This document shows positions 42,120 through 51,443 of a stretch of DNA of 64,000 nucleotides, piece after piece. This stretch comes from Halomonas sp. M4R1S46 (lineage in GTDB: Bacteria; Pseudomonadota; Gammaproteobacteria; Pseudomonadales; Halomonadaceae), in the NCBI RefSeq assembly GCF_025725685.1, contig NZ_CP107008.1:2046001-2110000 (forward strand). Reading direction: 5' to 3'. Within the stretch, counting starts at the first letter, position 1, and each line of letters begins with the position of its first letter. Under the pieces are notes generated by a model. It was not told where the DNA came from, made no database searches, and was given only the letters and a program-made list of their open reading frames with translations. The translations under genes and the position numbers were made by a program.

Positions 42120-42871
42120 CCTGCCCTCCCCGAGTCGCGCAAGGCCGCGCGGATGGCCTTGATGGCGGCGATCGACTCGGCGTTGTCACCGTGCACGCAG
42201 AGGGTGTCGGCCGCCAGCACCAGCTCGCTGCCGTCGCGGGCGACCAGCGGCTCCCCCCGGGCGATGCGCCGGGCCTGGTCGACGATGACCTCGGTGTCGT
42301 GATGCACGGCGCCCGGCTCGCGGCGCGAGACCAGCCGACCCTCGCCATCGTAGGCGCGGTCCGCGAAGGCCTCGAACCACAGGGTCACGCGGTGCTCGTC
42401 GGCCAGCTCCCGCGCGGCGGAGGGATCCCGGGTGGCCATGACCATCAACGGCAGGTCGGCGTCATAGGCCACCAGCGCCCGCATCACGGCGGCGAGGATC
42501 TCGGGGTCGCGCATCATGTCGTTGTAGAGCGCCCCGTGGGGCTTGATGTAGCCGACGGACATGCCCTCCGCCCGGCACAGGCCCGCCAGGGCCCCGACCT
42601 GATAGAGCACCAGGTTCTCGATTTCCTCGGGGCTGCAGGCCATCGAACGACGCCCGAACCCCACCATGTCCGGATAGGCCGGGTGGGCGCCCACGGTCAC
42701 GCCATGCTGGCGTGCCAGGCGCACGGTCTTGCGAATCACGTCGGGGTCGGAGGCATGAAAGCCACAGGCCACGTTGGCCAGGTCGACGTGGGGCATGACC
42801 TCATGGTCCAGCCCCATCACCCAGGGCCCGAAGCTTTCCCCCATGTCGGCATTGAGGAGCAGAGATTTCAT
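42116..42871 (-). CDS. pxpA: 5-oxoprolinase subunit A (LamB/YcsF family)
   Basis: A 251-aa LamB/YcsF protein with the N-terminal NADMGESFGPW, the ANVACGFHASDP motif, GAHPAYPD, and YIKPHGALYNDM. It is the ATP-dependent hydrolase component of 5-oxoprolinase. ATG 42871 is preferred over an in-frame GTG at 42877 because GGAGAGG then has correct spacing. It is the first gene of pxpABC, divergent from the TRAP genes. Confidence 0.92.
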   Translation of the reverse strand: MKSLLLNADMGESFGPWVMGLDHEVMPHVDLANVACGFHASDPDVIRKTVRLARQHGVTVGAHPAYPDMVGFGRRSMACSPEEIENLVLYQVGALAGLCRAEGMSVGYIKPHGALYNDMMRDPEILAAVMRALVAYDADLPLMVMATRDPSAARELADEHRVTLWFEAFADRAYDGEGRLVSRREPGAVHHDTEVIVDQARRIARGEPLVARDGSELVLAADTLCVHGDNAESIAAIKAIRAALRDSGRAG

Positions 42872-42903
42872 GGCCACCTCTCCAAGGATAATTTCATCAA
42901 TAA

Positions 42904-42980
42904 ATTATCAACGTTTTATACTCATAACATCGTCAATTGATCTATGTATCGTTGACGAATCTCTCGCCGGCTGCATAACC
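42904..42980. promoter_or_regulatory. Divergent control region pxpA / TRAP
   Basis: An AT-rich pocket in a GC-rich genome between the two units. A 7-bp perfect inverted repeat TCGTCAA (42930-42936) and TTGACGA (42952-42958) with 15-bp spacing contains back-to-back TTGACG hexamers, one per direction. The rightward one has CATAAC 16 bp downstream. One dimeric regulator bound here could control both operons. Confidence 0.5.
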
Positions 42981-43077
42981 TTCCCTCCGTCGACCCGCTA
43001 TGCTCTAGGGAATCGCGCGGCCATCAACGCCGTGCATTGCCCCATAACAATAGACCGACCCGCGAGAGGAACCGCTC

Positions 43078-44082
43078 ATGACCGTCCGCCAACCGCCGCT
43101 GACCCGGCTCGCCTCTGCCATCGCGCTGGGTGTGGGCCTGGCCACCCTGGGCCTCGACGCCCAGGCCGCCACCGAATGGGACATGCCGACGCCCTACGGC
43201 GACCGCACCTTCCATACCGTCAATATCCGCGAATTCGCCGACGACGTCCGTGAGGCCACCGATGGCGAGTTGGACATCACCGTGCATTCCAACGGCTCGC
43301 TGATCGGCCATGCCGAGATCAAGAACTCGGTGCGCCGCGGCATCGTGCCCATCGGCGAGCTGATCATGTCGCGGCTGGCCAACGAGAACCCCATCTTCGA
43401 GGTCGACTCGGTGCCCTACCTGGCATCGAGCTATGAGGACGCCCGCACCCTGTGGGAGGCCTCCCGGGAGGTCATCGCCGAGGAGCTCGCCGAGCAGCGC
43501 CTGCGCCTGCTGTTCGCCGTGCCCTGGCCGCCCCAGGGGATCTACACCCAACAGGAGATCGACGACCCCGAGGATCTGCAGAACCTGAGCATGCGCGCCT
43601 ACAATGCCGCCAGCGAGCGGCTCGCCCAACTGGCCGGCGCCGTGCCGACCCAGGTCGAGGTCCCGGACATTCCCACAGCCTTCAGCACCGGCCGCGTCGG
43701 CGCCATGATCACCTCCCCGGCCACCGGCGCCGACACCAAGGCGTGGGACTACCTGAGCCACTTCAACCATGCCCAGCTATGGCTGCCCAAGAACATGGTG
43801 ATCGTCAGCGAGCGTGCCTTCGCGCGCCTCGACGAGGCCACCCGGCAGGCGGTGCTGGAGGCCGCCACCGCCGCCGAGGAGCGCGGTTGGGACATGAGCC
43901 GCCAGGAGACCGACGAGGCGCTGAAGGTGCTCGAGGAAAACGGCATCACGGTGACCACGCCGACGCCGGAACTCGCCGCCAGGCTGGAGGAGATCGGCGC
44001 CACCATGACCGAAGAGTGGGCCGAGCGCGCCGGCGAGCAGGGCGCCGCCATCCTCGAGGCCTACCGGGCCAGCCAGGAGTGA
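43078..44082 (+). CDS. TRAP transporter substrate-binding protein (DctP type)
   Basis: A 334-aa exported protein with a signal peptide (LASAIALGVGLATLGLDAQA). Its DctP/TAXI-like fold has FADDVREATDGELDITVHSNGSLIGHAE, GIVPIGELIMSRL and the helix-rich C-terminus. TRAP binding proteins capture an organic acid and hand it to the QM permease for Na+-driven uptake. Adjacency to pxpABC suggests 5-oxoproline or a related carboxylate as ligand. This is inference. Confidence 0.92.
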   Translation: MTVRQPPLTRLASAIALGVGLATLGLDAQAATEWDMPTPYGDRTFHTVNIREFADDVREATDGELDITVHSNGSLIGHAEIKNSVRRGIVPIGELIMSRLANENPIFEVDSVPYLASSYEDARTLWEASREVIAEELAEQRLRLLFAVPWPPQGIYTQQEIDDPEDLQNLSMRAYNAASERLAQLAGAVPTQVEVPDIPTAFSTGRVGAMITSPATGADTKAWDYLSHFNHAQLWLPKNMVIVSERAFARLDEATRQAVLEAATAAEERGWDMSRQETDEALKVLEENGITVTTPTPELAARLEEIGATMTEEWAERAGEQGAAILEAYRASQE

Positions 44083-44160
44083 TACAAGCGGGCCCTGACA
44101 CTCGTGGCCAGGGCCCCTTCACATCAGCCGCCTCTCGCCCAAGCGCTCTTGTCCCAACTC

Positions 44161-44363
44161 CCCGGTATGACGGGCACCGGGGGCAGGCCGAAGCGAAGGT
44201 CCTACGCCAGGGGTGAGGAGAATTTCTCCGAACGGGCTGGCCATGGATGGCCAGCACCGGCCCTGCAAGCGGCGCAGGATGCGAGAGCGCCGCAGGGCGT
44301 CGGTAGCGCCCATGGACGGGTTCACAGCGCCTTCGCAAAGGCCTGCCGCCGGAACAGCCCGCC
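44161..44363 (-). repeat. Dispersed palindromic element with insert (C)
   Basis: A leftward copy with the conserved GGCGCTGTGAACCCGTCC, GGGCGCTACCGACGCC and CCTGGCGTAGGACC parts, but with about 100 bp of additional sequence splitting the central hairpin. It lies inside the TRAP operon, between the binding-protein and small-permease genes. Confidence 0.75.
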
Positions 44364-44419
44364 ACTACGGTGGCATCTTCAATGAGCGCTAACATCTGGC
44401 GGTGCATCGGGAATTCACC

Positions 44420-44971
44420 ATGACCTATCGACTCAGGCCCCTCTACAACCTCGGCGGCTACCTGTCCGCCACCTGCCTGGTGCTGATCTGCACCCTGATC
44501 ACCGCCCAGATCCTCGGGCGCCTCATCGACCTGCTGACCACCGCCATCGGCGTGGGCCGCATCGGCCTGGCCATTCCCGGGCTCGCCGAGATCTCCGGCT
44601 TCCTGCTGGTGGGCGCGACCTTCCTGGGGCTGGCCTACACCTTCATCCACGGGGCGCATATCCGCGTGACCCTGGTGATCGGCCGGCTGCCGGCCCGCTA
44701 CCGGGTCTTCGTCGAGGTAGCCTGCCTGAGCGTGGCCCTGGCGCTGTGCCTCTATCTGGCCTTCTACCTCTACCGCCTGCTGGCCGACAGCATCGCCTTC
44801 GGCGAGACCTCCTACGGGCTGCTCAGCATCCCGCTGTGGCTGCCGCAATCGGCCATGCTCGCCGGCATCGGGCTGTTCTGCCTGGCGCTGGGCGAGGCCT
44901 GGTGGCAGACCCTGACCACCGCCCTGCGCCGGCCCGATGACTTCACCATCGACGACGCCAACCAGGAATGA
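44420..44971 (+). CDS. TRAP transporter small permease (DctQ type)
   Basis: A 183-aa membrane protein with four transmembrane segments. It shows GYLSATCLVLICTLITAQILGR and GLAYTFIHGAHIRVTLVIGRLP, features of DctQ subunits. ATG 44420 is used; an upstream GTG at 44402 is in frame. It lies 337 nt downstream of the binding-protein gene, the gap being occupied by a palindromic repeat. It ends 13 nt before the large permease. Confidence 0.9.
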   Translation: MTYRLRPLYNLGGYLSATCLVLICTLITAQILGRLIDLLTTAIGVGRIGLAIPGLAEISGFLLVGATFLGLAYTFIHGAHIRVTLVIGRLPARYRVFVEVACLSVALALCLYLAFYLYRLLADSIAFGETSYGLLSIPLWLPQSAMLAGIGLFCLALGEAWWQTLTTALRRPDDFTIDDANQE

Positions 44972-44984
44972 GCGAGACCCGACC

Positions 44985-46283
44985 ATGCTGATACTGACCA
45001 CGACGCTCTTCGTCACGCTGCTGGTGCTGCTCGGCAGCGGCGTCTGGGTGGCCTTCTCGCTGCTGGGCCTGGGCTGGGTCGCGCTGAGCCAGTTCACCAC
45101 CATCCCCACCGGCGACGTGATGGCCTCCGACATCTGGGGCGCCAGCTACAGCTGGGAGCTCACCGCCCTGCCGATGTTCATCTGGATGGGCGAGATCCTG
45201 TTCCGCTCGCGGCTGGCCGACGACATGTTCACCGGCCTCTCGCCCTGGATGCAGCGCATCCCCGGGCGACTGCTGCATACCAATGTGGTGGGCTGCGGGC
45301 TGTTCGCCGCGGTCTCCGGCTCCTCGGCCGCCACCTGTGCCACCATGGGCCGGATGACCATTCCCGAGCTGACCCGCCGCGGCTACGACGAGCAGCTGGT
45401 GATCGGCACCCTGGCCGGCTCGGCGACCCTGGGCCTGCTGATTCCGCCCTCGATCATCCTGATCGTCTACGGCGTGGCCACCGACCAGTCCATCGCCCGG
45501 CTGTTCATCGCCGGCATCTTTCCCGGCCTGCTGCTGATCAGCCTGTTCGCCGGCTACCTGATGCTCTGGGCCTGGCGCTACCCCGACAAGGTGCCCGCCG
45601 CCGACGCCCGGGTCGGCTGGGCGGAGCGCCTGCGCCGCTCGCGGCGGCTGATTCCCCTGCTGGGCCTGATCATCGGCGTGATCGGCTCGATCTATGCCGG
45701 CCTGGCCTCGCCCACCGAGGCCGCCGCCGTGGGCGTGGTGCTCTCGCTGCTGCTGGCGAAGGTCCAGGGCAGCATGGACCGGCTGGTGTTCCGCGATGCC
45801 CTGCTCGGCGCCGTGCGCACCTCCTGCATGATCGCCTTCATCCTCGCCGGCGCCTCCTTCCTGACCGCCGCCATGGGCTTCACCGGGCTGCCCAGCGACC
45901 TGGCCGCCTGGATCGGCACCCTGGGGCTCTCGCCGGTGATGCTGCTGGCGGCCCTCACGGTGCTGTTCATCCTGCTCGGCTGCTTCCTGGACGGCATCTC
46001 GGTGGTGGTGCTGACCACCTCGATCCTGCTGCCCATGGTCGAGGCGGCGGGCATCGACCTGATCTGGTTCGGCATCTACCTGGTGATCGTGGTGGAGATG
46101 TCGCAGATCACCCCGCCGATCGGCTTCAACCTCTTCGTGCTCCAGGGCATGACCGGCCGCAACATCCTGAGCATCGCCTGGGCCGCCCTGCCGTTCTTCT
46201 TCCTGATGATGCTCGGCGTGGTGCTGATCGGCCTCTTCCCGGAGATCGTCACCTACCTGCCCTCCGCCATGGGGAACCGCTGA
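44985..46283 (+). CDS. TRAP transporter large permease (DctM type)
   Basis: A 432-aa DctM protein with about twelve transmembrane segments. It shows the family motifs SGSSAATCATMGRMTIPEL, GSATLGLLIPPSI, YAGLASPTEAAAVG and EMSQITPPIGFNLFVLQ. It is the Na+-coupled membrane component. The start follows from MLILTTTLF at 44985. Its TGA overlaps the next ATG by one base. Confidence 0.94.
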   Translation: MLILTTTLFVTLLVLLGSGVWVAFSLLGLGWVALSQFTTIPTGDVMASDIWGASYSWELTALPMFIWMGEILFRSRLADDMFTGLSPWMQRIPGRLLHTNVVGCGLFAAVSGSSAATCATMGRMTIPELTRRGYDEQLVIGTLAGSATLGLLIPPSIILIVYGVATDQSIARLFIAGIFPGLLLISLFAGYLMLWAWRYPDKVPAADARVGWAERLRRSRRLIPLLGLIIGVIGSIYAGLASPTEAAAVGVVLSLLLAKVQGSMDRLVFRDALLGAVRTSCMIAFILAGASFLTAAMGFTGLPSDLAAWIGTLGLSPVMLLAALTVLFILLGCFLDGISVVVLTTSILLPMVEAAGIDLIWFGIYLVIVVEMSQITPPIGFNLFVLQGMTGRNILSIAWAALPFFFLMMLGVVLIGLFPEIVTYLPSAMGNR

Positions 46284-46816
46284 TGAGCCAGGACGATACC
46301 CGGACGGCCGCGTCGCCCCGCGGCCCGATCGTCTCCTCGGAGCACCTGTCCCGCAACGCCCAGGAGCTCTCGGAGTTCGAGTTCGGCATGATCATCGCCA
46401 GTCACGCCTTCCAGCGCTGGATGGTGCGTTGCATGACCGCCGCCGGCCTGCCGGAGCTGGGATCGCTGGACGTGCTGGTGCTGCACAGCATCAACCACCG
46501 GGAGCGCGCCAAGCGTCAGGCCGACATCTGCCTGGTGCTCAACGTGGAAGACACCCATACCGTGACCTATGCCCTGAAGAAGCTGGGCAAGCTGGGTCTG
46601 GTGGCGGGCGAGAAGCACGGCAAGGAGACCTTCTTTCGCACCACCGACCAGGGGCGCGAGACCTGCCAGCGCTATGCCGAGATCCGCGAGGCCTGCCTGG
46701 TGGACTCGCTGTCGACGCTCGGCATCGAGCGCGAGGACCTGCATCGCATCGCCGCGAGCCTGCGGGCCATGTCGGGGCTCTACGACCAGGCGGCACGGGC
46801 CGCCGCCTCACTCTAA
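46283..46816 (+). CDS. MarR-like winged-helix regulator
   Basis: A 177-aa protein with a central winged helix (LDVLVLHSINHRERAKRQADI, VEDTHTVTYALKKLGKLGLV, ETFFRTTDQGRETCQRYAE). It lacks the usual MarR sequence signature and matches the larger, poorly studied 'predicted MarR-type' group. Translationally coupled to the TRAP large permease (TGATG), so it is part of that operon and a likely local regulator, perhaps acting on the divergent control region near 42930. Confidence 0.82.
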   Translation: MSQDDTRTAASPRGPIVSSEHLSRNAQELSEFEFGMIIASHAFQRWMVRCMTAAGLPELGSLDVLVLHSINHRERAKRQADICLVLNVEDTHTVTYALKKLGKLGLVAGEKHGKETFFRTTDQGRETCQRYAEIREACLVDSLSTLGIEREDLHRIAASLRAMSGLYDQAARAAASL

Positions 46817-46831
46817 GTCACGGCCGGTGGC

Positions 46832-48691
46832 TCAGCCTTCCCGCGCCGCCTCGGCCTCGCGCCGTGCCGCGGCCAGGGCCGCGCGGGGATCCCGGGGGTA
46901 GAAGCGCTCCGGCTGGCGGGCGACGTGGGCGAAGAAGCGGGTGTCCTTGTAGGGCATCTTCATGAAGCCCGAGACCCCGAGCCCCTCGATCAGCCCCACG
47001 GCATCGAGGATGTCGCCGAGGCGCCGGCGGAATTCCTCCTCCCGGGACGGGTCGAGCAGGCGGTAGTGGCTGTGGATCTTGAGGTGCTCGGGCAGCGCCT
47101 CGAAGATGATCATGCCGGTGTGGTGGATGTCGTTGAGGGCCTCGAGGGAGGAGATGATCGCCTCCGGCAGCACCAGGAACTCCTCCGGGTCGGGCCCGTC
47201 CTCGAAGTAGCTGTGCAGCCGTGAGCGATCCTCCAGCTCGGGAGCGGCGCTGACCTCGTAGGCCAGGCGCAGGTCCGGCGAGACCACGAAGGGCCGGTCG
47301 GGCCCCTCCCGATCCAGGTGCAGGGTATCCCGGGCATTGAACAGGCAACTCTTGAAGATGCCGCGCCGGTGGATGGCCCGAGCCAGGGTCACCATGTTGT
47401 TGACCGCGGCGACGAAGGCCGGCTTGAGCGCCGGGTCGTGGAGGTTCAGGGAGGTGTCGATGTAGACCCCATCGACCTCCCAGTGCACCGCCAGCCCCCC
47501 CACCACAGGATACTTGCCGAGCCGGCTCACCGCGGCCAGGAAGGCCTTCTCGGTCTCGCCCATGCCCTGCATGAAGTTCCTGTAGTAGCGATCCAGCTGG
47601 ACGTCATTGACGTCGTTCAGGGTCTCGCGCACGCCCTCCTCGCGCAGGAAGGACTTGCGCGAGCTGTAGACCACGGTATCGATCTCGCGGTCCGGCGGCC
47701 GGCTCCAGACCGGCACCAGTGGGGCCTCCGGGGGCGCCGGCAGGTCGAGCATCACCAACCGGCCCAGCCGCGGCATCTCGCGGATGAAATGGTCCCCGGC
47801 CTTGAGGCGCACCCGGGGGTCGGGGTCGAGCATGCCGTCGAGCATGCGAGCGAACTCCATGGGCAGGCCGAGCGAGGTCGCCGGGATGGCGCGGTGGCCG
47901 AAGCGACACGACTGGGCCGAGGCCAGGGCATAGAGGGTGCCGGCGGCGCCCTGCTCGTCGAAGCGCGGCGAGGACAGCGCACCGTCGAGTTGCTCCTCGC
48001 CGATGAAGTAGACATCGCCGAGGCGGGCATTGGTCTGCTGCAGGTTGTCCGACATCAGCTCCATGACGTTGGCGGCCACGAACTGCTGGTTGGCGTCGAG
48101 CTGGGCGAACACCGAGGAGCCCCAGTCGATCAGGGCGATGGTCTCGTGGCGGTCGTCGTAGACCAGGTTGGAGGGCTTGATATCGCCGTGGACGATCGGC
48201 TTGCCGGAGGGGCCCGATTCCCGGCGCAGGGCGCGTAGGATGTCGGCGAGCTGGTCGGCGATGCGCACGACCAGCCGCGGCGACAGCCGCCCCTCGCGCA
48301 GCGAGACCTCCTCGAGGTTGACCCCGGGCGCCCGCTGCATCACCAGGATCGACTGGTTGCGCACCCGCTGGAAGACGATCAGCCGCGGCACCCGGGGATG
48401 GGCGACCTGCTCCAGCATGAAGGCCTCCTCCTCGAGGCGGTCCTGCAGGTGCTGGGGCAGGTTGACCCGGGTGAACTTGAAGACGTACTCCTCGCCGGTG
48501 GCGGTGAGGCCGGCGAAGACGAAGCCGTAGGCCCCCTTGCCGATCAGCTCGATATGCCGATAGCCCAGCTGCTCGAGCTGGGCCTGGCACAACGCCACCC
48601 ACTCCTTGAGCTTGCGGGCGTCATGGTGACTGAGCAGGTAGACCGACTGGTCTTCCGGGATATAGAACTGCTGCAGCGGAGCCTGGGTCAT
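46832..48691 (-). CDS. Serine/threonine protein kinase with uncharacterised C-terminal region
   Basis: A 619-aa cytoplasmic protein. After about 45 residues comes a eukaryotic-like kinase domain: G-loop GKGAYGFVF (about 51-59), the ATP lysine in YVFKF (about 72), catalytic HGDIKPSNLVY, and DWGS in place of DFG. The domain ends near residue 310. The remaining 300 residues have no membrane segment, PASTA or other domain I can name; they contain SSRKSFLREEGVRE, LAVHWEVDGVYIDTSLN and SGFMKMPYKDTRFF. A phosphatase partner is not adjacent. It stands alone, convergent with the MarR-like gene. Confidence 0.88.
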   Translation of the reverse strand: MTQAPLQQFYIPEDQSVYLLSHHDARKLKEWVALCQAQLEQLGYRHIELIGKGAYGFVFAGLTATGEEYVFKFTRVNLPQHLQDRLEEEAFMLEQVAHPRVPRLIVFQRVRNQSILVMQRAPGVNLEEVSLREGRLSPRLVVRIADQLADILRALRRESGPSGKPIVHGDIKPSNLVYDDRHETIALIDWGSSVFAQLDANQQFVAANVMELMSDNLQQTNARLGDVYFIGEEQLDGALSSPRFDEQGAAGTLYALASAQSCRFGHRAIPATSLGLPMEFARMLDGMLDPDPRVRLKAGDHFIREMPRLGRLVMLDLPAPPEAPLVPVWSRPPDREIDTVVYSSRKSFLREEGVRETLNDVNDVQLDRYYRNFMQGMGETEKAFLAAVSRLGKYPVVGGLAVHWEVDGVYIDTSLNLHDPALKPAFVAAVNNMVTLARAIHRRGIFKSCLFNARDTLHLDREGPDRPFVVSPDLRLAYEVSAAPELEDRSRLHSYFEDGPDPEEFLVLPEAIISSLEALNDIHHTGMIIFEALPEHLKIHSHYRLLDPSREEEFRRRLGDILDAVGLIEGLGVSGFMKMPYKDTRFFAHVARQPERFYPRDPRAALAAARREAEAAREG

Positions 48692-48742
48692 GACTTGGGC
48701 TTCCTTTCACAACCCAGCGGATCAGAGTCGAGCTCTCCCGTC

Positions 48743-48840
48743 GGCAAGCTTTCGCGAGGGCGCTGTGAACCCGTCCCTGGGCGCTACCTTTGCCATCCTT
48801 GGCAAAGGACCCTCGCGTCACCTTGCCCCCGGTGCTCGGC
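48743..48840 (+). repeat. Dispersed palindromic element (B)
   Basis: Arms GGCAAGCTTTCGCGAGGG and CCCTCGCGTCACCTTGCC flank the common core GCGCTGTGAACCCGTCCCTGG / GCGCTACC and the hairpin TTTGCCATCCTTGGCAAA. It lies between the kinase and the bkd operon. Confidence 0.82.
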
Positions 48841-48866
48841 ATGGCTGGGAGCTTGGAAATACGCGC

Positions 48867-50438
48867 TTATCGAAGATGGAGGAGCATGGTCTCCGGCGCC
48901 TCGAGGTAGCGCTTCCAGGCATTGCAGAACCGCGCGATGGTGCCGCCGTCGATCAGGCGATGGTCGCCGGCCCAGGTCACGGTCATGATCGCCCGGCGGG
49001 TCACCTCGCCGGCCGCGTCGAAGCGCGGCAGCCACTGGGTCTTGCCGATGGCCACGATCGCCACCTCCGGGGCGTTGATGATGGGCGCGGCATAGGTGCC
49101 GCCCAGGGCGCCGATGTTGGAGATGCTGATGGTGCCGCCCTGCAGGTCGGCCTGGGCCACCCGCCCCTCCCGGGCCTCGCCGGTGAGGCGCTGGATCTCC
49201 CCGGCCACCTCCAGCAGGCTGAGCGTCTCCACGCCCTTGACGTTGGGCACCATCAGCCCCGCCTTGCCGTCCACCGCCATGCCGATATTGCAGGACGGCA
49301 GGTAGTGGATCTCGTCGGCGGCCTCGTTGAGGCGGCTGTTGAGGATCGGGAAGTCCTGGATCGCCAGCGCCATGGCCTTCATGAAGAAGGGCATTAACGT
49401 AAGCCTGGTATCGCGTGCCTCGGCCTCGGGCTTGAGCCGCTCGCGCAGCGCCAGCAGTGCGGTGGCGTCGATCTCCTCGCCGTACTGGAAGTGCGGGATG
49501 GTCGTGGCCGAGGCCACCATGCGCCGGGCCATGGCCGCCCGGACCCCGCGCATCGGCTCGATCCGCACCTCGCCCTCCTCGGCCGGGGCCGGGCGGGGAG
49601 CCGGCGCCGCCTCGACGGGCCGCGCCCGGCCGCCCTCGACCACCGCCATGACGTCCTCCTTGAGCACGCGACCGTCCTTGCCGGAGCCGGGAATCTCCTC
49701 GAGGCTCAATTCATGCTCGCGGACCAGGCGGCGCACCGCGGGGCTCGCCGGGATGCGCCCATGGGCACCGCGGCCCGCACGGGCGGAGGCCGCGGTGCCG
49801 GCCGGCGCGGCCCTGGGGGTCTCGGCCCGGCTGGCCGGCCCCGTCGCGGCGGCCTCCTCGGCCGGCTCGGCGCCGCCCTCGGGCACGTAGGCGAACAGCG
49901 GCGCATGCACCCTGGCGATCTCGCCCCTGGCGACGTGCAGCCGGCTCACCCGGCCCGCCTCGGGGGCGGTGATCTCGACCAGCGCCTTGTCGGTCATCAC
50001 GTCGACCACCGGCTGATCCTCGGCGATGTCCTCGCCCTCGGCCACGCGCCACTCGACCACCTCGCACTCGACGATGCCCTCGCCGATATCCGGCAGGATG
50101 AAGTCCTTGGCCCGGCCGTCACGAGCCGGCGGGCGATGACCGCTCTGCGCCTCGGGCGCCGGCGTCTCGCTCGGGGTCGACTCGTCGGCCCCTGCGGCCT
50201 CGCCCTGCGCCTCGTAGGCGAACAGCGGGGCGTGAACCTTGGCGATCTCGCCCTTGCCGACGTGCAGCTTGGTGACCCGCCCGGCCTCGGGCGCGGTGAT
50301 CTCGACCAGCGCCTTGTCGGTCATCACCTCGACCACCGGCTGGTCTTCCTCGACGGCATCGCCCTCGGCGACGCGCCATTCCACGACTTCGCACTCCACG
50401 ATACCTTCACCGATATCGGGCAGCTTGAACTCCGTCAT
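48867..50438 (-). CDS. Branched-chain 2-oxoacid dehydrogenase E2 (dihydrolipoyl acyltransferase)
   Basis: A 523-aa E2 with two N-terminal lipoyl domains, each with the lipoylated Lys in VMTDKALVEI (about residues 44 and 155), a peripheral subunit-binding domain (PASPAVRRLVREHELSLEEI) and the acyltransferase domain ending in the active site WAGDHRLIDGG. Two lipoyl domains are more than the single one in many BkdB proteins. It transfers acyl groups made by E1 to CoA. An AGGAG site precedes ATG 50438. The E3 gene is not in the window. Confidence 0.92.
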   Translation of the reverse strand: MTEFKLPDIGEGIVECEVVEWRVAEGDAVEEDQPVVEVMTDKALVEITAPEAGRVTKLHVGKGEIAKVHAPLFAYEAQGEAAGADESTPSETPAPEAQSGHRPPARDGRAKDFILPDIGEGIVECEVVEWRVAEGEDIAEDQPVVDVMTDKALVEITAPEAGRVSRLHVARGEIARVHAPLFAYVPEGGAEPAEEAAATGPASRAETPRAAPAGTAASARAGRGAHGRIPASPAVRRLVREHELSLEEIPGSGKDGRVLKEDVMAVVEGGRARPVEAAPAPRPAPAEEGEVRIEPMRGVRAAMARRMVASATTIPHFQYGEEIDATALLALRERLKPEAEARDTRLTLMPFFMKAMALAIQDFPILNSRLNEAADEIHYLPSCNIGMAVDGKAGLMVPNVKGVETLSLLEVAGEIQRLTGEAREGRVAQADLQGGTISISNIGALGGTYAAPIINAPEVAIVAIGKTQWLPRFDAAGEVTRRAIMTVTWAGDHRLIDGGTIARFCNAWKRYLEAPETMLLHLR

Positions 50439-50464
50439 GATGTCTCTCCTGTCCTGATATCGGC

Positions 50465-51442
50465 TCAATAGTTCACGCTCTCGCGAATGGCCTCGAAGAT
50501 CTTGAGGTGGTCCGGCAGGTACTCCTTCTCCAGGGTCAGCGGGAAGGGGGTATCCAGGCCGGTCACGCGCATGATGGGCGATTCCAGGTACAGGAAGCAG
50601 CGATCCTGGATGGCGGCGGCGATCTCGCCGGCGAAGCCGCCGGTGCGCGGCGCCTCGTGGGTGACCACCAGGCGGCCTGTCTTGAGCACCGACTCGGCCA
50701 CGGCGTCCTCGTCCCAGGGCAGGATGCTGCGCAGGTCGATCACCTCACAGGAGATGCCCTCCTTCTCGGCCAGCTCCACGGCGCGCTCGATGACCTCCAT
50801 CTGAGCGCCCCAGCCCACCAGGGTGACGTCGCTGCCTTCCTTGGTGACCTCGGCCTCGCCGATGGGCAACTGGTAGTCCTCCTCGGGCACCTCGCCGGTC
50901 GAGGCGCGGTAGAGGCGCTTGGGCTCGAAGAACAGCACCGGGTCCGGGTCGCGGATGGCGGCCAGCAGCAGGCCCTTGGCCTCGTAGGGATTGCGCGGCA
51001 CCACGATCTTGAGGCCGGGCGTATGGGCGAAATAGGCTTCCGGGGACTGGGAGTGATAGTGGCCACCGGAGATGCCGCCGCCGTAGGGAGCGCGGATGGT
51101 CAGGCCGCCGACGTTGAAGAGGTCCCCCGAGCGATAGCGGAACTTGGCGGTCTCGTTGACGATCTGGTCGAAGGCCGGAAAGATGTAGTCGGCGAACTGG
51201 ATCTCGGCCACCGGCACCGAGCCCTGGGCGGCCAGGCCGTTGGCGAAGCCGATGATGCCCTGCTCCACCAGCGGGGTGTTGAAGCAGCGCGTCCGCCCGT
51301 ACTTCTCCTGCAGGTGGCTGGTGGCGCGGAAGACGCCCCCGAAGCCGCCCACGTCCTCGCCGAAGCACAGCACCTTCTCGTCCTCGGCCATGGCGATGTC
51401 CAGGGCGTTGTTGATGGCCTGCAGCATGTTCATGGTCGGCAT
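50465..51442 (-). CDS. Branched-chain 2-oxoacid dehydrogenase E1 beta
   Basis: A 325-aa transketolase-like E1 beta subunit. It has FGEDVGGFGGVFRAT, FNTPLVEQGIIGFANGLA, IQFADYIFPAFDQI, RAPYGGGISGGHYHSQSPEA and the C-terminal TGLDTPFPLTLEKEYLPD. The PYGGGISGGHYHSQS loop and YRSGDLFNVGG segment fit BCKDH rather than pyruvate dehydrogenase. With E1 alpha it decarboxylates the 2-oxoacids of valine, leucine and isoleucine. Confidence 0.92.
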   Translation of the reverse strand: MPTMNMLQAINNALDIAMAEDEKVLCFGEDVGGFGGVFRATSHLQEKYGRTRCFNTPLVEQGIIGFANGLAAQGSVPVAEIQFADYIFPAFDQIVNETAKFRYRSGDLFNVGGLTIRAPYGGGISGGHYHSQSPEAYFAHTPGLKIVVPRNPYEAKGLLLAAIRDPDPVLFFEPKRLYRASTGEVPEEDYQLPIGEAEVTKEGSDVTLVGWGAQMEVIERAVELAEKEGISCEVIDLRSILPWDEDAVAESVLKTGRLVVTHEAPRTGGFAGEIAAAIQDRCFLYLESPIMRVTGLDTPFPLTLEKEYLPDHLKIFEAIRESVNY

Positions 51443-51443
51443 C

